Origin: Anaerolineales bacterium | GTDB lineage: Bacteria > Chloroflexota > Anaerolineae > Anaerolineales > UBA4823 | NCBI GenBank assembly: GCA_016932955.1 | Contig: JAFGBV010000014.1 | Span: forward strand, 1 to 48,335 | Direction: 5' to 3' | Length of the DNA stretch: 48,335 nucleotides | Part shown: positions 1 through 8,990 of the stretch, one piece after another | Position numbering within the stretch: the stretch's first letter is position 1 | Layout of the letters: each line of letters begins with the position of its first letter | Program-made: the position numbers and the translations under genes | Notes under the pieces: model-generated | Told to the model about the DNA's origin: nothing | Seen by the model: the letters and a program-made list of their open reading frames with translations, nothing else | Database searches by the model: none

Positions 1-21
1 CCATGAAAGGAGCTGACTCCC

Positions 22-77
22 TCGGTAACATTTTCTTTTGACAGAACCATGCCCCTTCGGTAACATTATCATTTGAC
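22..77. repeat. Two near-identical 21-bp direct repeats, 35 bp apart
   Basis: The unit TCGGTAACATTNTCNTTTGAC occurs at 22-42 and again at 57-77, differing at two positions. The phase is 35 bp. This stretch lies outside any gene I can support, downstream of the copper operon and touching the window edge. Paired short direct repeats of this kind are often the subterminal binding sites of a transposase, so this may be the end of an insertion sequence lying to the left. That is inference; no transposase gene is visible. Positions 78-122 hold nothing else I recognise. Confidence 0.5.
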
Positions 78-122
78 TTGACTAGGGTTTTGTTGCAAGT
101 GGAATAGATCCATTGTAATGTT

Positions 123-2588
123 CTAATCGATTTTAACTTTACGCAAGCGCAGGCTGTTGCTCACTACGAAAACACTGCTAAATGCCATAGCCCCTGCGGC
201 CAGCATTGGATTGAGGTAACCCAGCATGGCGGATGGGATCAGGATTGCGTTGTAGAAGAAAGCCCAAAATAAGTTTTGCTTGATTGTGTTGACCGTTTTG
301 CGGGATAGGGCAATTGCTCGTCTTACTCCTTGCAAATCTCCGCTCATCAGCGTTACAGGTGCTGCTGCCATGGCAACATCGGTGCCTGTGCCAATTGCCA
401 TCCCTACATCTGCCTGAGCCAAAGCGGGGGCGTCATTCACTCCATCCCCTACCATTGCTACGGTTATGCCACTTTGTTGTAGACTCTTTACTTCTGCGAC
501 TTTACCATCTGGCAAGACTTCTGCCAGGATCATGTCTATCCCTACCTGCTTGCCAATTGCTTCGGCGGTCTTGCGATTATCACCAGTGATCATGGCTACT
601 TTAATACCCATGCGCTGCATCTCGGCAATCGCTCTGGGGGATGACTCTTTCACGGTATCTGCCACTGCGATGACTCCATGAACAACGCCATCGACAGCGA
701 CGAGTATGGCGGTTTTCGCATCTGCTTGTAGTTGCTCGACGATTTGCAGCATACCATTCAAAGGATAGGAGCGGATATTCATCATACGTAGGTTGCCAAC
801 TACAACATGATGACCGTTCACTTCTCCCTCTACGCCGAAACCAGACTCTGCTTTGAAACCTTCTGGCTCATCCAGAGTAAGGTTGCGGGTGGTTGCCTCA
901 GCCCACAGTGCCTCACCCAATGGGTGCTCACTACCTTTTTCTATGGATGCAGCCAGAGTTAATAGCGCATTCTCTGATAACGATTGGTCCGTTACAACAT
1001 CTGTGACAGTGGGCTGGCCTTTGGTAATGGTACCTGTTTTATCTAATACCACAAGGTTGACCTTGCCCGCGCGTTCAAGGGCTTCGGAGTTGCGAAAGAG
1101 GATGCCTATCTCGGCCCCTTTGCCTGTACCAACCATTACGGCTGTTGGGGTTGCCAGCCCCATTGCGCAAGGGCATGCAATTACCAACACTGCTACCATA
1201 TTAATCAAGGCGCGCGTAAATGAATCAATATTCGCGTTTGCGGGAAGCGGGGGACCAAGTAGCAGCCAGCCCGCAAAGGTTAACACGGCAATGAGGATAA
1301 CTGCTGGAACGAAAACGGCTGATACTTTGTCTGCTATTTGTTGTATGGGAGCTTTACTACCCTGAGCTTCTTCAACCAGCCTTATGATTTGAGCTAGAGC
1401 GGTTTCCTTTCCCACTTTTGTCGCTTCAAATTTAAGCATGCCCAGTTTATTCAACGTTGCGCCGATGACTGGATCGCCGGACTTTTTTTCTACGGGAAGT
1501 GATTCGCCGGTCAGCATTGACTCATCAACTGTTGAGCGGCCATCGACCACAATCCCATCTACGGGTATTTTTTCGCCTGGGCGCACAATCACAATGTCAC
1601 CTGCGCGAACTTCATCGATGGGTACTTCAATATCTACACCATCTCGAATGATGTGAGCAACCCTGGCACGCAACCCCATTAATTTCTTAATCGCTTCACT
1701 CGTGCGTCCTTTTGCGCGCGCTTCAAGGAATTTGCCGAGTTTGATCAATGTGATAATCACAGCAGCGGTTTCGAAGTAAACATGCCCTTCTAGCCAACCA
1801 AAGGTGATGGGCAGGCTATAAAGGTAAGCGGCTGAAGAGCCCAAGGCGATAAGAACATCCATGTTTGCAGAGCGGTTGCGCAGCGCCTTGAAAGCACCTA
1901 CATAATATTGCCAACCTACGTAGAATTGTACAGGAGTGGCCAGGGTGAGCAGGAGCCAATTGAACCACCATTTAGCTTCGCGCATTCCGCTCATGTGCTG
2001 TGATGCTGAAGGGTCGTAAACGAAGGCTGGAAGAAGCCCAAAATCCTTGCTCATTGAGAGGAAAAAGAGTGGAATGGTGAAGAACAAACCTGTAATGAGC
2101 ATGCGTTTCTGGTGGGCTATTTCGCGCTCACGGGCTTGCGCTTCAATGTCCTCAGCCTCTCCGCCTAGCTCCACGGACTCGAAGCCTGCGTCGGCAATTA
2201 CCCTGCGTAATTCTGCCTGGCTTATGATTGTGGGCACATAATTGATCCGCGCTTTCTCGGCAGCAAATACTACCTGGGCGCTCAAAACGCCTTCTTGCTT
2301 GGTGAGAACCGATTCAAGACGTCGGGCATCGTTATCGTCCGAAAGATGTTTGATGAACAAATCTGCCTGACCTGCTGCAATTCCGTAACCAGCGCGTTCA
2401 ACGCGGGCGACCAGATCCCCCAGCCTCAACTTGAGGGGATCAAACTCGATGTTAGCTCGCTCTGATGAGAGATTGACCGTAGCAGCGTGCACGCCATCCA
2501 GTTTTTTGAGATTGCGTTCTACCGCCGCAACACAGTTGGCGCAGGTCATACCGGTAATGGGGAGGATCAGTTGTTTCTGCTGAGGCAT
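123..2588 (-). CDS. copA: Copper-exporting P1B-type ATPase CopA
   Basis: An 821-aa inner-membrane pump expected to export Cu(I) from the cytosol at the cost of ATP. Visible motifs: a first HMA metal-binding domain with CANC (C16, C19); a second HMA-like fold at about 77-140 without any CxxC; the actuator TGES at 360; the membrane CPC at 472-474; the phosphorylated Asp of DKTGT at 516; the HP motif of the nucleotide domain at 555-556; GDGVND at 714-719. The last two membrane helices carry YN (779-780) and MxxSS (801-805), the Cu(I) signature of subgroup P1B-1. The length is normal for the family. It is the last gene of csoR-copZ-copA, 83 bp after copZ. The second HMA domain has lost its cysteines and cannot bind copper in the usual way. 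The assignment is secure. Confidence 0.96.
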   Translation of the reverse strand: MPQQKQLILPITGMTCANCVAAVERNLKKLDGVHAATVNLSSERANIEFDPLKLRLGDLVARVERAGYGIAAGQADLFIKHLSDDNDARRLESVLTKQEGVLSAQVVFAAEKARINYVPTIISQAELRRVIADAGFESVELGGEAEDIEAQAREREIAHQKRMLITGLFFTIPLFFLSMSKDFGLLPAFVYDPSASQHMSGMREAKWWFNWLLLTLATPVQFYVGWQYYVGAFKALRNRSANMDVLIALGSSAAYLYSLPITFGWLEGHVYFETAAVIITLIKLGKFLEARAKGRTSEAIKKLMGLRARVAHIIRDGVDIEVPIDEVRAGDIVIVRPGEKIPVDGIVVDGRSTVDESMLTGESLPVEKKSGDPVIGATLNKLGMLKFEATKVGKETALAQIIRLVEEAQGSKAPIQQIADKVSAVFVPAVILIAVLTFAGWLLLGPPLPANANIDSFTRALINMVAVLVIACPCAMGLATPTAVMVGTGKGAEIGILFRNSEALERAGKVNLVVLDKTGTITKGQPTVTDVVTDQSLSENALLTLAASIEKGSEHPLGEALWAEATTRNLTLDEPEGFKAESGFGVEGEVNGHHVVVGNLRMMNIRSYPLNGMLQIVEQLQADAKTAILVAVDGVVHGVIAVADTVKESSPRAIAEMQRMGIKVAMITGDNRKTAEAIGKQVGIDMILAEVLPDGKVAEVKSLQQSGITVAMVGDGVNDAPALAQADVGMAIGTGTDVAMAAAPVTLMSGDLQGVRRAIALSRKTVNTIKQNLFWAFFYNAILIPSAMLGYLNPMLAAGAMAFSSVFVVSNSLRLRKVKID

Positions 2589-2671
2589 TATGGTCTCTTA
2601 ATAATCACGCTCCGGGCACGGTATCATCAGATTCGCCCCGGCAACAATTGAGGAGTGGGCGCTAATCGAAT

Positions 2672-2884
2672 TTACGATGACCAAGCGACTGGATAGTTTA
2701 TCTCAGCCAATAGCTGCTTGATCCGTTGTTCTGTGGCAGGCAAGTCAAAAACAATCTCTACGACTTTGCTATTGGCGTCTGCCTTAGCGGATGCTACGCC
2801 GGCCAGATCGGACAACTCGGTTTGGATTGTGTGAACACAATGTCCACAAGATATATTTGGAATAATGTATTTTACTGTCGTCAT
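2672..2884 (-). CDS. copZ: Copper chaperone, CopZ-like HMA domain protein
   Basis: A 70-aa single heavy-metal-associated domain with the metal-binding CGHC at residues 13-16, following the usual beta strand. Proteins of this family carry Cu(I) in the cytosol and hand it to the N-terminal HMA domain or the membrane entry site of CopA. The CxHC-type loop replaces the more common CxxC spacing MxCxxC only in its middle residues, so two cysteines remain available. It lies between csoR and copA on the same strand (60 bp after csoR, 83 bp before copA), which supports co-transcription and copper as the ligand. Confidence 0.9.
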   Translation of the reverse strand: MTTVKYIIPNISCGHCVHTIQTELSDLAGVASAKADANSKVVEIVFDLPATEQRIKQLLAEINYPVAWSS

Positions 2885-2944
2885 GTTATTCTCCTATACC
2901 GGTAATTTGCGTTGTTCGCGGAGCTTTATGCTTGAGTCCCGGTG

Positions 2945-3214
2945 CTATACTTTTGTAGACATCTCGAACACTTCGGAAATTTCTTTGAGTACACGCTCAC
3001 GCTCCTGCTCGCTGTCACCGCGGACGGCGGTGATTACACAAGAATTGAGATGCTCTTCTAATATCTGTGCACTTACTTTGCTTAATGCCGCCTCAACTGC
3101 CTGGATCTGGCGGATGACATCGATACAATAGGCATCTTCTTCAACCATGCGAATGATGCCTTTCAGGTGACCTTCGATTGTCTTTAATCGCCGTAATCTT
3201 GTCTCGCTGCTCAT
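2945..3214 (-). CDS. csoR: Copper-sensing transcriptional repressor CsoR
   Basis: An 89-aa all-helical CsoR/FrmR-family repressor. The three Cu(I) ligands of CsoR are present: C30, H55 and C59, in the spacing Cys-x24-His-x3-Cys known for this family. In the family the apo-tetramer binds a GC-rich palindrome and Cu(I) binding releases it. It is the first gene of the copper operon. A matching palindrome sits between its own -10 box and its start codon, so autoregulation is likely. The ATG at 3214 is preceded by AGGA about 10 nt upstream. FrmR (formaldehyde) and RcnR (nickel) relatives use different residues, so copper is the best assignment. Confidence 0.93.
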   Translation of the reverse strand: MSSETRLRRLKTIEGHLKGIIRMVEEDAYCIDVIRQIQAVEAALSKVSAQILEEHLNSCVITAVRGDSEQERERVLKEISEVFEMSTKV

Positions 3215-3225
3215 TTTGTCGACTT

Positions 3226-3253
3226 CCTACCCCTCCCCCCTGGGGGGGGTAGG
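3226..3253. promoter_or_regulatory. Probable CsoR operator (GC-rich palindrome)
   Basis: An inverted repeat CCTACCCC ... GGGGTAGG with a C-run on one half and a run of eight Gs on the other. It begins 3 bp after the -10 box of the csoR promoter and covers the expected transcription start and the csoR ribosome-binding region. CsoR operators of other bacteria are palindromes of just this type (TACCC...GGGTA). The role is inferred from sequence and position. Confidence 0.8.
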
Positions 3254-3256
3254 AAT

Positions 3257-3285
3257 AATATAACAAAGTTTCTCCAATAAGTCAA
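3257..3285 (-). promoter_or_regulatory. Sigma-70-type promoter of csoR-copZ-copA
   Basis: On the minus strand TTGACT (3280-3285) is followed after exactly 17 bp by TATATT (3257-3262). This is a near-consensus housekeeping promoter directed at csoR. The operator follows directly, so repressor binding would block initiation. Confidence 0.8.
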
Positions 3286-3355
3286 GAATAGAGATGAGCA
3301 ATTCATATCACAGATGTTATGGGGCCAGTGTGAAAGCCAATCCTGAAATTCCAGT

Positions 3356-3361
3356 TACAAT
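3356..3361 (+). promoter_or_regulatory. Possible -10 box for a leaderless dnaE2 transcript
   Basis: TACAAT lies 6 nt before the second in-frame ATG of dnaE2 (3368). No Shine-Dalgarno sequence precedes either ATG (3362 or 3368). The same geometry (-10, 6 nt, ATG) occurs at the sensor kinase gene at 11059. I see no convincing -35 and no recognisable SOS box. Confidence 0.4.
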
Positions 3362-6300
3362 ATGAGCATGTTTACACATCTGCAGGTACATTCGGCTTAT
3401 TCTTTCTTGCGCGGCGTAACGCCAGCCAAAGAGCTTGTCCGGGCAGCAGCGCAGGATGGTATGACATCCTTGGCACTCACTGATTATCACAGTTTGAGTG
3501 GGGCAGTGGAGTTCTATGACGCATGCCGGGAAATAGATATCAAGCCAATTCTGGGTTTGGAGGTAAGCGTTACTGCTCCTTCTGATCTGGGGATTGCAAG
3601 CGACGGTGTGCTGACACTACTTGCTATGGATCAGGTGGGGTGGCGCAGCCTGTGCCGACTGGCAAGTTGTATTGGCGGAGAAGGGAAATCGTTGCCATTT
3701 GAGACAATGGCGAAAGAGTCAGAAGGATTAATCTGCTTGGGTGGGGGACAGCGCGGGATGGTGGCTCAACTCGTGGTGGGTGATCATGAGTTGAGAGCGA
3801 AGCGGTTGTTGGGGATGCTCAAAGATATCTATACCGACCGATTATATGTTTCCTTGAATTGGCACAGCACGAAAGAGGGGATGGTAATTGAGCGTTTGAT
3901 TAATATGGCGCGTGATTTGAGCCTAAAAGCCGTAGCAGTTCATGACATTCATTATCTTAGACCAGAGCAGGATCATATTCAGCGCGTACTTGCGGCAATC
4001 CGCCAGAATACTACGATAAAAGATGTATCCGATACTGAGGTGGCACCACCGGATGCTTATTTTCTTTCCAGGGAGGCGATGACGGTGCGTTTTGCGGATT
4101 TTCCGGATGCTTTGGCGAACACGATTGAGGTCGCAGAGCGTTGCCAGTGTAAGCTTCCCCTGGGGGAGGCTCATTATCCAGACATTTTTGTGGATTTGGG
4201 AATGTCTGCTCTGGATGTACTGAGGCGAAAGGCTGAAGAGGGGGCTCGGCGTTTGTATGGATCGCTCACACCTGAAGTGAATGCCCGCCTGGAACATGAG
4301 CTGGCCGTAATTGATGAATGCGGTTATGCGGCATTGTTCTTGATTGTAGAAGATATCCTATCCTACGCCAGGCGAAACGGGGTACCACTCTCATCGCGCG
4401 GCTCGGCTGCTTCGTCGCTGGTGGCACACTGCCTGGGGATCACCTCGCCTGACCCACTGCGGCTTAATCTATACTTTGAGCGGTTTTTGAATCCAGCTCG
4501 GGCAACTCCGCCGGATATTGATACAGACTTATGCTCGCGCCGCAGAGAGAAAGTGATCCGTTATGTCTATGAGCGTTTTGGTCAAGAACGGGTTGCTACT
4601 GTTTGTACGATAAATTGCTTTCGTAGCCGGTCGGCGTTACGGGAGGTGGCAAAAGCCTATGGAATGCCGGCAGAAGAAATCAGTGAATTAACTGAGGCAC
4701 TGCCGCAACGGTGGTATGGGCCTCGAGTGAGTGATGTAGACCCAGGCAATGCCTATGAGGAATTGGGGAGAAAATTTCCTCAACCTCTTCACCGGTCAAT
4801 TATGGAGGATGCCCGAGCCTTGATTGGGTTGCCGCACCATCTGTCAGTTCATCCAGGCGGGATCGTGATTGCGCCAGGCGAACTAACCGACCTGGTGCCA
4901 ACACAGATGGCAGCCAAAGGGGTTATTATCACGCAATTCGACCTGGGCTCTGTGGAGCGGATGGGTTTGGTGAAGATTGATCTGCTGGGTATCCGCGGGC
5001 TGACGGTTTTGGGGGATGTGGCAGAGGCGGTTGTTGTTGCGCGAGGCAGACCTTCTTCTGCGAGTATCGATTTTCTGGATGGGATTCCCGAGGATGATCC
5101 GGTAACGCGCGATGCTGTTATGCATGGACGCACAATCGGTTGCTTTGCCATTGAGAGCCCAGGGATGCGAGCAACGCTTTGTGAGATAAAAGCACAAAGC
5201 GTGGATGATATTATGATCGGGTTAGCGTTATACCGACCCGGTCCACTCAGCGGGGGATTGAAAGATGCATTTGTACGACGCCACTGCGGGTTAGAGCAAC
5301 CCAATCACTTACATCCATCTCTTGGACCCTTGCTCAAAGATACTTATGGGGTCATTTTATACCAGGAACAGGTGTTGCGCATAGCCAATGAGTTGGCAGG
5401 GTTAAGCCTGGCAGAGGCGGATCTACTACGAAGGGCTATGTCACATTTTGATCCTGGGCAGCAGATGCAAACTCTGAAAGAAAAATTTATTGCAGGCGCG
5501 CTGGGGAAATCCGGGGTTCCAGAAGCAGTGGGCTTACGTGTATGGGAGTTGATGGCAGCTTTTGCAGGGTATGGCTTTCCAAAAGCGCATGCGGCCTCTT
5601 ACGCACAAATAGCGTGGCGGGCAGTGTGGTGCAAGGTTCATTACCCGGAACTGTTAATGGCGGCGGTTCTGGCGAATTGGGGCGGTTATTATTCTCAGCG
5701 GGTTTATCTGATGGAGGCGCGCCGGTTGGGATTAACAATCCAGGCACCACATGTAAATTATTCTCAGCGAGAATTCAGCGTACAATATTTGGATGAAATG
5801 CCAGTGCTATTTATGGGGTTAGACCAGGTGCAGGATCTGACAAGGCGTACGCAGGCAGCTATTCTACGGGAACGGCCATTTCACTCTTTAATAGATTTTC
5901 TCGCGCGAACTGACCCGCGCCCACAAGAGGCAGATAACCTCGCGCGTTCAGGCGCATTAGATGGTTTCGGCACTATTCCTGAATTGCTCTACAGTATTTC
6001 CCTAGGGGGATGGCGGGGAGGACAGTTATCTATGTTCCAGGCTGAAGTGAGGGGAGAGGACTGGGAATTACCGGAGAAAGTAGCTGCGCAAGAAGAAGTG
6101 CTGGGAATCAGCGTGATTGCTCATCCGCTAGAGTTGGTAGAGCAGAAAATTGCCAATGCTAACGCTTTGAACACCCTTGAGGCAACGGAACGCGTGGGGC
6201 AACGGGTGCGCGTGGCGGGCATGCGCCAGACATGGCGACGGAGCCAGACCAGCCGAGGCGAATCAATCTATTTCATGGCATTGGAAGATGTAGAAGGCAT

Positions 6301-6451
6301 TCTGAACGTTGTTATTGACAGTGATGTGTACCGGCGCTGCAGAACGGCGTTGAAGGGTTCAGGGCCATACATTGTTGAGGGGGTGGTAGAGCTAGATACC
6401 CGGCAAGGCGATGTATTTCTGCGGACCGATAAGGTATGGAACATTCGTTAA
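3362..6451 (+). CDS. dnaE2: Error-prone DNA polymerase III alpha subunit (DnaE2/ImuC-like)
   Basis: A C-family DNA polymerase of 1029 aa, shorter than replicative DnaE (about 1160) and typical of DnaE2/ImuC, which in other bacteria copies past damaged bases. Order: PHP domain (about 4-200, with VHSAYSFL and LTDYHSLSG); polymerase core with RGSAASSLVAH at 346-356; the catalytic aspartates in PDIDTDL (D387, D389) and KIDLLG (D540); the LPHHLSVHPGGIVI segment near 490-503; YRPGPLSGG near 624-632; and GFPKAHAASYAQ in the fingers. An OB-fold domain forms the last 100 or so residues. Start is ATG 3362 or, if the transcript is leaderless, ATG 3368. The usual partners imuA/imuB are not next to it. 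It diverges from csoR. Confidence 0.88.
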   Translation: MSMFTHLQVHSAYSFLRGVTPAKELVRAAAQDGMTSLALTDYHSLSGAVEFYDACREIDIKPILGLEVSVTAPSDLGIASDGVLTLLAMDQVGWRSLCRLASCIGGEGKSLPFETMAKESEGLICLGGGQRGMVAQLVVGDHELRAKRLLGMLKDIYTDRLYVSLNWHSTKEGMVIERLINMARDLSLKAVAVHDIHYLRPEQDHIQRVLAAIRQNTTIKDVSDTEVAPPDAYFLSREAMTVRFADFPDALANTIEVAERCQCKLPLGEAHYPDIFVDLGMSALDVLRRKAEEGARRLYGSLTPEVNARLEHELAVIDECGYAALFLIVEDILSYARRNGVPLSSRGSAASSLVAHCLGITSPDPLRLNLYFERFLNPARATPPDIDTDLCSRRREKVIRYVYERFGQERVATVCTINCFRSRSALREVAKAYGMPAEEISELTEALPQRWYGPRVSDVDPGNAYEELGRKFPQPLHRSIMEDARALIGLPHHLSVHPGGIVIAPGELTDLVPTQMAAKGVIITQFDLGSVERMGLVKIDLLGIRGLTVLGDVAEAVVVARGRPSSASIDFLDGIPEDDPVTRDAVMHGRTIGCFAIESPGMRATLCEIKAQSVDDIMIGLALYRPGPLSGGLKDAFVRRHCGLEQPNHLHPSLGPLLKDTYGVILYQEQVLRIANELAGLSLAEADLLRRAMSHFDPGQQMQTLKEKFIAGALGKSGVPEAVGLRVWELMAAFAGYGFPKAHAASYAQIAWRAVWCKVHYPELLMAAVLANWGGYYSQRVYLMEARRLGLTIQAPHVNYSQREFSVQYLDEMPVLFMGLDQVQDLTRRTQAAILRERPFHSLIDFLARTDPRPQEADNLARSGALDGFGTIPELLYSISLGGWRGGQLSMFQAEVRGEDWELPEKVAAQEEVLGISVIAHPLELVEQKIANANALNTLEATERVGQRVRVAGMRQTWRRSQTSRGESIYFMALEDVEGILNVVIDSDVYRRCRTALKGSGPYIVEGVVELDTRQGDVFLRTDKVWNIR

Positions 6452-6478
6452 ACAGACCCGAAATAAACGCGATGTCTG

Positions 6479-7804
6479 CTAACCCGAGCTGCTGAATTCT
6501 ACATCAGCAGGCATTCCGGGTTTCAGGGTCTCATCAGGATTGGGGACGCTAATCTCGATTGCATATACTGTTGCTCGGCGACCCTCTACGGTTTGCACAT
6601 TACGGGGTGTAAATTCAGCTTCGTCTGAGATACGGATTACCTGTCCACTAAAAGACTTGTCGGGGAATGAGTCGACTGTGATGTTCACCGGGTCGCCAAT
6701 CTGTACCTGGCCATATTGGTCTTCGGGTAGATAGACTATCAGATTTAGCTGATCGAGTGGTGCAATGCTCATTACGGCGCTTCCAGGCACCACAATTTCG
6801 CCGACCTCAAGGTTACGGGCGAGAACCCGCCCAGTTGAAGGTGCTTTCACCTCTGTACGCTCCAGTTGCAGGTTGATGAGCTGAACAGAGGCCTGTGCCT
6901 GAACTAAGTTGGCCTCGGCTTGACCGAGTGCAGCAGAGGCTTGGTCTACAGCAGCCTGTGCGGCAATAACTTGAAGAGAATCGTCTCCGGTTTGAAGTTG
7001 CGCTAGCTGATATCGTGCATTATCCAGCCTGATCTGGGCTACTGCTACCCGTGCGCGTGCGTTCAGGATTGCTTCTGCAGAGGCTGTGTTTAGCATATTG
7101 GCATGGTTCAAATCGGCGACATCAAGTTCGGCCTGGGCTGCATCCATTAATTCCTGGGCTGCATCGATTAAATTATCGTCATTTGTGTCTTGGGCGAGAT
7201 CAAGGGTTGCCTGGGCGGTCAGGTAAGCCGCCTGTGCTTGAGCAAGCCTCTGCTCAACAGTGCTAAAATCCTGGTTGCTGGCTTTGTCTAGTTCATTAAT
7301 AAGGTTAGCCTGTTCAACTTCGAGTGCTGCTTGTGCTGTGTCTACCTCTGCCCTGGCAGCTTCGAGGGTTTCACTGGGCTGGAAATACCAGGCTGGTTGA
7401 AAACCATCCGGAGTTGTTGTGCTCTGATTGGACTGCTGTGCGAGAACATCCTGCACCAGAGCTCCCTGGACAGCGATATCATGCTGAACCTGGGCAAGGG
7501 CTAATTGAGCATTCGCGGTTGACAGAGTCGCTGTTGCAGCAGCCACTGCTGCTTGGGCTTGGTCCGCCTGGGCTTGGAGCAGGTCATCCTCGATACGAAA
7601 TAGCGGATCGCCTGCCTGTACAGTGTCACCCTCTGCAACGAGAATCTCTACTACCCTACCGCCAATTTCTGGTGTGATGAGCACTTCTGTGGCGGAGAGC
7701 ATCCCAGAGCCTGAGGTGGTGCTATTCTGACTGGATTGGCAGGCACTCAGCAGCAGAGGAAAAACGAGGGTGCAGATCATTAGGAGGAAGTGTATGCGTT
7801 TCAT
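6479..7804 (-). CDS. HlyD/MacA-type periplasmic adaptor lipoprotein of an ABC exporter
   Basis: A 441-aa protein with a lipoprotein signal ending in LLLSAC (lipidated Cys22). It has the adaptor layout: a lipoyl-like half (about 39-72, TPEIGGRVVEILV), a very long Ala/Gln-rich alpha-helical hairpin (about 75-315), the second lipoyl half (KAPSTGRVLARNLEVGE) and a beta-barrel near the C-terminus. I chose ATG 7804 rather than the longer frame because it has AAGGAG upstream and starts the signal peptide. It is the last gene of a four-gene operon and follows the permease by 35 bp. Membrane-anchored adaptors of this kind couple ABC transporters to export across the outer layers of the envelope. The substrate is unknown. 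Its stop faces that of dnaE2 across 27 bp. Confidence 0.85.
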   Translation of the reverse strand: MKRIHFLLMICTLVFPLLLSACQSSQNSTTSGSGMLSATEVLITPEIGGRVVEILVAEGDTVQAGDPLFRIEDDLLQAQADQAQAAVAAATATLSTANAQLALAQVQHDIAVQGALVQDVLAQQSNQSTTTPDGFQPAWYFQPSETLEAARAEVDTAQAALEVEQANLINELDKASNQDFSTVEQRLAQAQAAYLTAQATLDLAQDTNDDNLIDAAQELMDAAQAELDVADLNHANMLNTASAEAILNARARVAVAQIRLDNARYQLAQLQTGDDSLQVIAAQAAVDQASAALGQAEANLVQAQASVQLINLQLERTEVKAPSTGRVLARNLEVGEIVVPGSAVMSIAPLDQLNLIVYLPEDQYGQVQIGDPVNITVDSFPDKSFSGQVIRISDEAEFTPRNVQTVEGRRATVYAIEISVPNPDETLKPGMPADVEFSSSG

Positions 7805-7839
7805 GAAAATATTTCTCCTTGTAATGGATATCGAAATTC

Positions 7840-8973
7840 TTATAAGTGTTTCCGGAAGGCAAATACGCTGGCCAAAAAGTAAATAATGCTGAGGACAATC
7901 AGTGGGAAGGTGGATGACCACCAAAGGGTTCCAGCGCTGACACCCCGTACGATAATCCCACGCGCAATTTCCAGATATTGGGTAACAGGCAAAAGCTCGC
8001 TGTACCAGTAAGTTACAATCGGCATATTCTCGCGGCTATAGAGGAGACCAGACAAGATGATTGCCGGGATCAGTACGATAAAAACAGCAATATACACAGC
8101 CTGCATTTGGGATTGGGAGATATTGGAGATCAAAACACCCATACCCAGCGACCCAATAATGAAGATCAAACTGAGGCTAGCAAGCTCACCCAGGCTTCCT
8201 GCTACTTTCACATCAAATAGGAGATCACTCAGGTAGATCAGAGCGAAGAAGTTGATGACACTTACGAAAAGATAGGGAATGATCTTCCCTAACATCAATT
8301 CCCAAGGCTTAATGGGGGTGACGATAAGCTGTTCCATTGTACCTTGCTCTCTTTCGCGAACAATGGCCAGGGCTGACAGAATCAGGGTTTGCACCTGGAG
8401 CAGGATGGGTACCAGTCCGGGGATCATATAGAGCTCCTGATCCCCATTTGGATTGTAAAGAATTTTAGTGGCTGTTTCAAAAGGTATCTGTAAACCAGAG
8501 GCGGAGCCGCTACGCATCACGCGTTCTACCAAGATATTTTCAGCAGCCATCTGGCTGATGGCGCTAAGCTTGAGTTGTACCATCATTGCGTTTGTTGGAT
8601 TCATTGAACCATCCACGAAGATTTGGATGTTTCCCTGGCTTCCGGTGGTCAACATTCTCCCAAAATCCTCAGGAATTAGAATACCAACATCCACTAAGTC
8701 GCGATCAATGAGGTTGATTAGCTCTGATTCATTGCTGGCATCATATGAGAGAGCAAAATCGCCACTGGCAACAAACTTTTGCACTAATTCTGTGCTGGGA
8801 TCTGTCTTGGAAAAATCAACAATGGCGAGTGTGGTATTACGTATTTCGCCAGAAATGCCAAACCCGAGTAAAACAAGTAACATAGCTGGGAGAGCAAGGA
8901 TTAACCCCAATGTGCGCGGGTCGCGCCATATATGAAAGAGTTCTTTACGCATGATAGCCCAAAAACGTTCCAT
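7840..8973 (-). CDS. ABC-2 type exporter permease (YbhS/YbhR-like)
   Basis: A 377-aa membrane protein with one N-terminal helix (about 22-42, after the IMRKELFHIWRDPR motif typical of this family), a long extracytoplasmic domain of about 150 residues and five or so further helices in the C-terminal half. The phrase REREQGTMEQLIVTPIKPWELMLGKIIPY, seen here in part as QGTMEQLIVTPI, is the coupling region of ABC-2 permeases. It lies 17 bp after the second ATPase gene. E. coli YbhFSR uses two different permeases; here there is only one, so a homodimer is implied. The substrate cannot be read from sequence; drug or lipid export is common in the family. Confidence 0.88.
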   Translation of the reverse strand: MERFWAIMRKELFHIWRDPRTLGLILALPAMLLVLLGFGISGEIRNTTLAIVDFSKTDPSTELVQKFVASGDFALSYDASNESELINLIDRDLVDVGILIPEDFGRMLTTGSQGNIQIFVDGSMNPTNAMMVQLKLSAISQMAAENILVERVMRSGSASGLQIPFETATKILYNPNGDQELYMIPGLVPILLQVQTLILSALAIVREREQGTMEQLIVTPIKPWELMLGKIIPYLFVSVINFFALIYLSDLLFDVKVAGSLGELASLSLIFIIGSLGMGVLISNISQSQMQAVYIAVFIVLIPAIILSGLLYSRENMPIVTYWYSELLPVTQYLEIARGIIVRGVSAGTLWWSSTFPLIVLSIIYFLASVFAFRKHL

Positions 8974-8990
8974 AGATTACTCCCTGGTGC

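Noticed and set aside
3286..3355. SOS/LexA box before dnaE2
   Set aside because: No palindrome of a known LexA type was found by eye in the interval.
6452..6478. Bidirectional terminator between dnaE2 and the adaptor gene
   Set aside because: CAGAC/GTCTG arms are short and lie partly in the coding ends, and no T-run follows.
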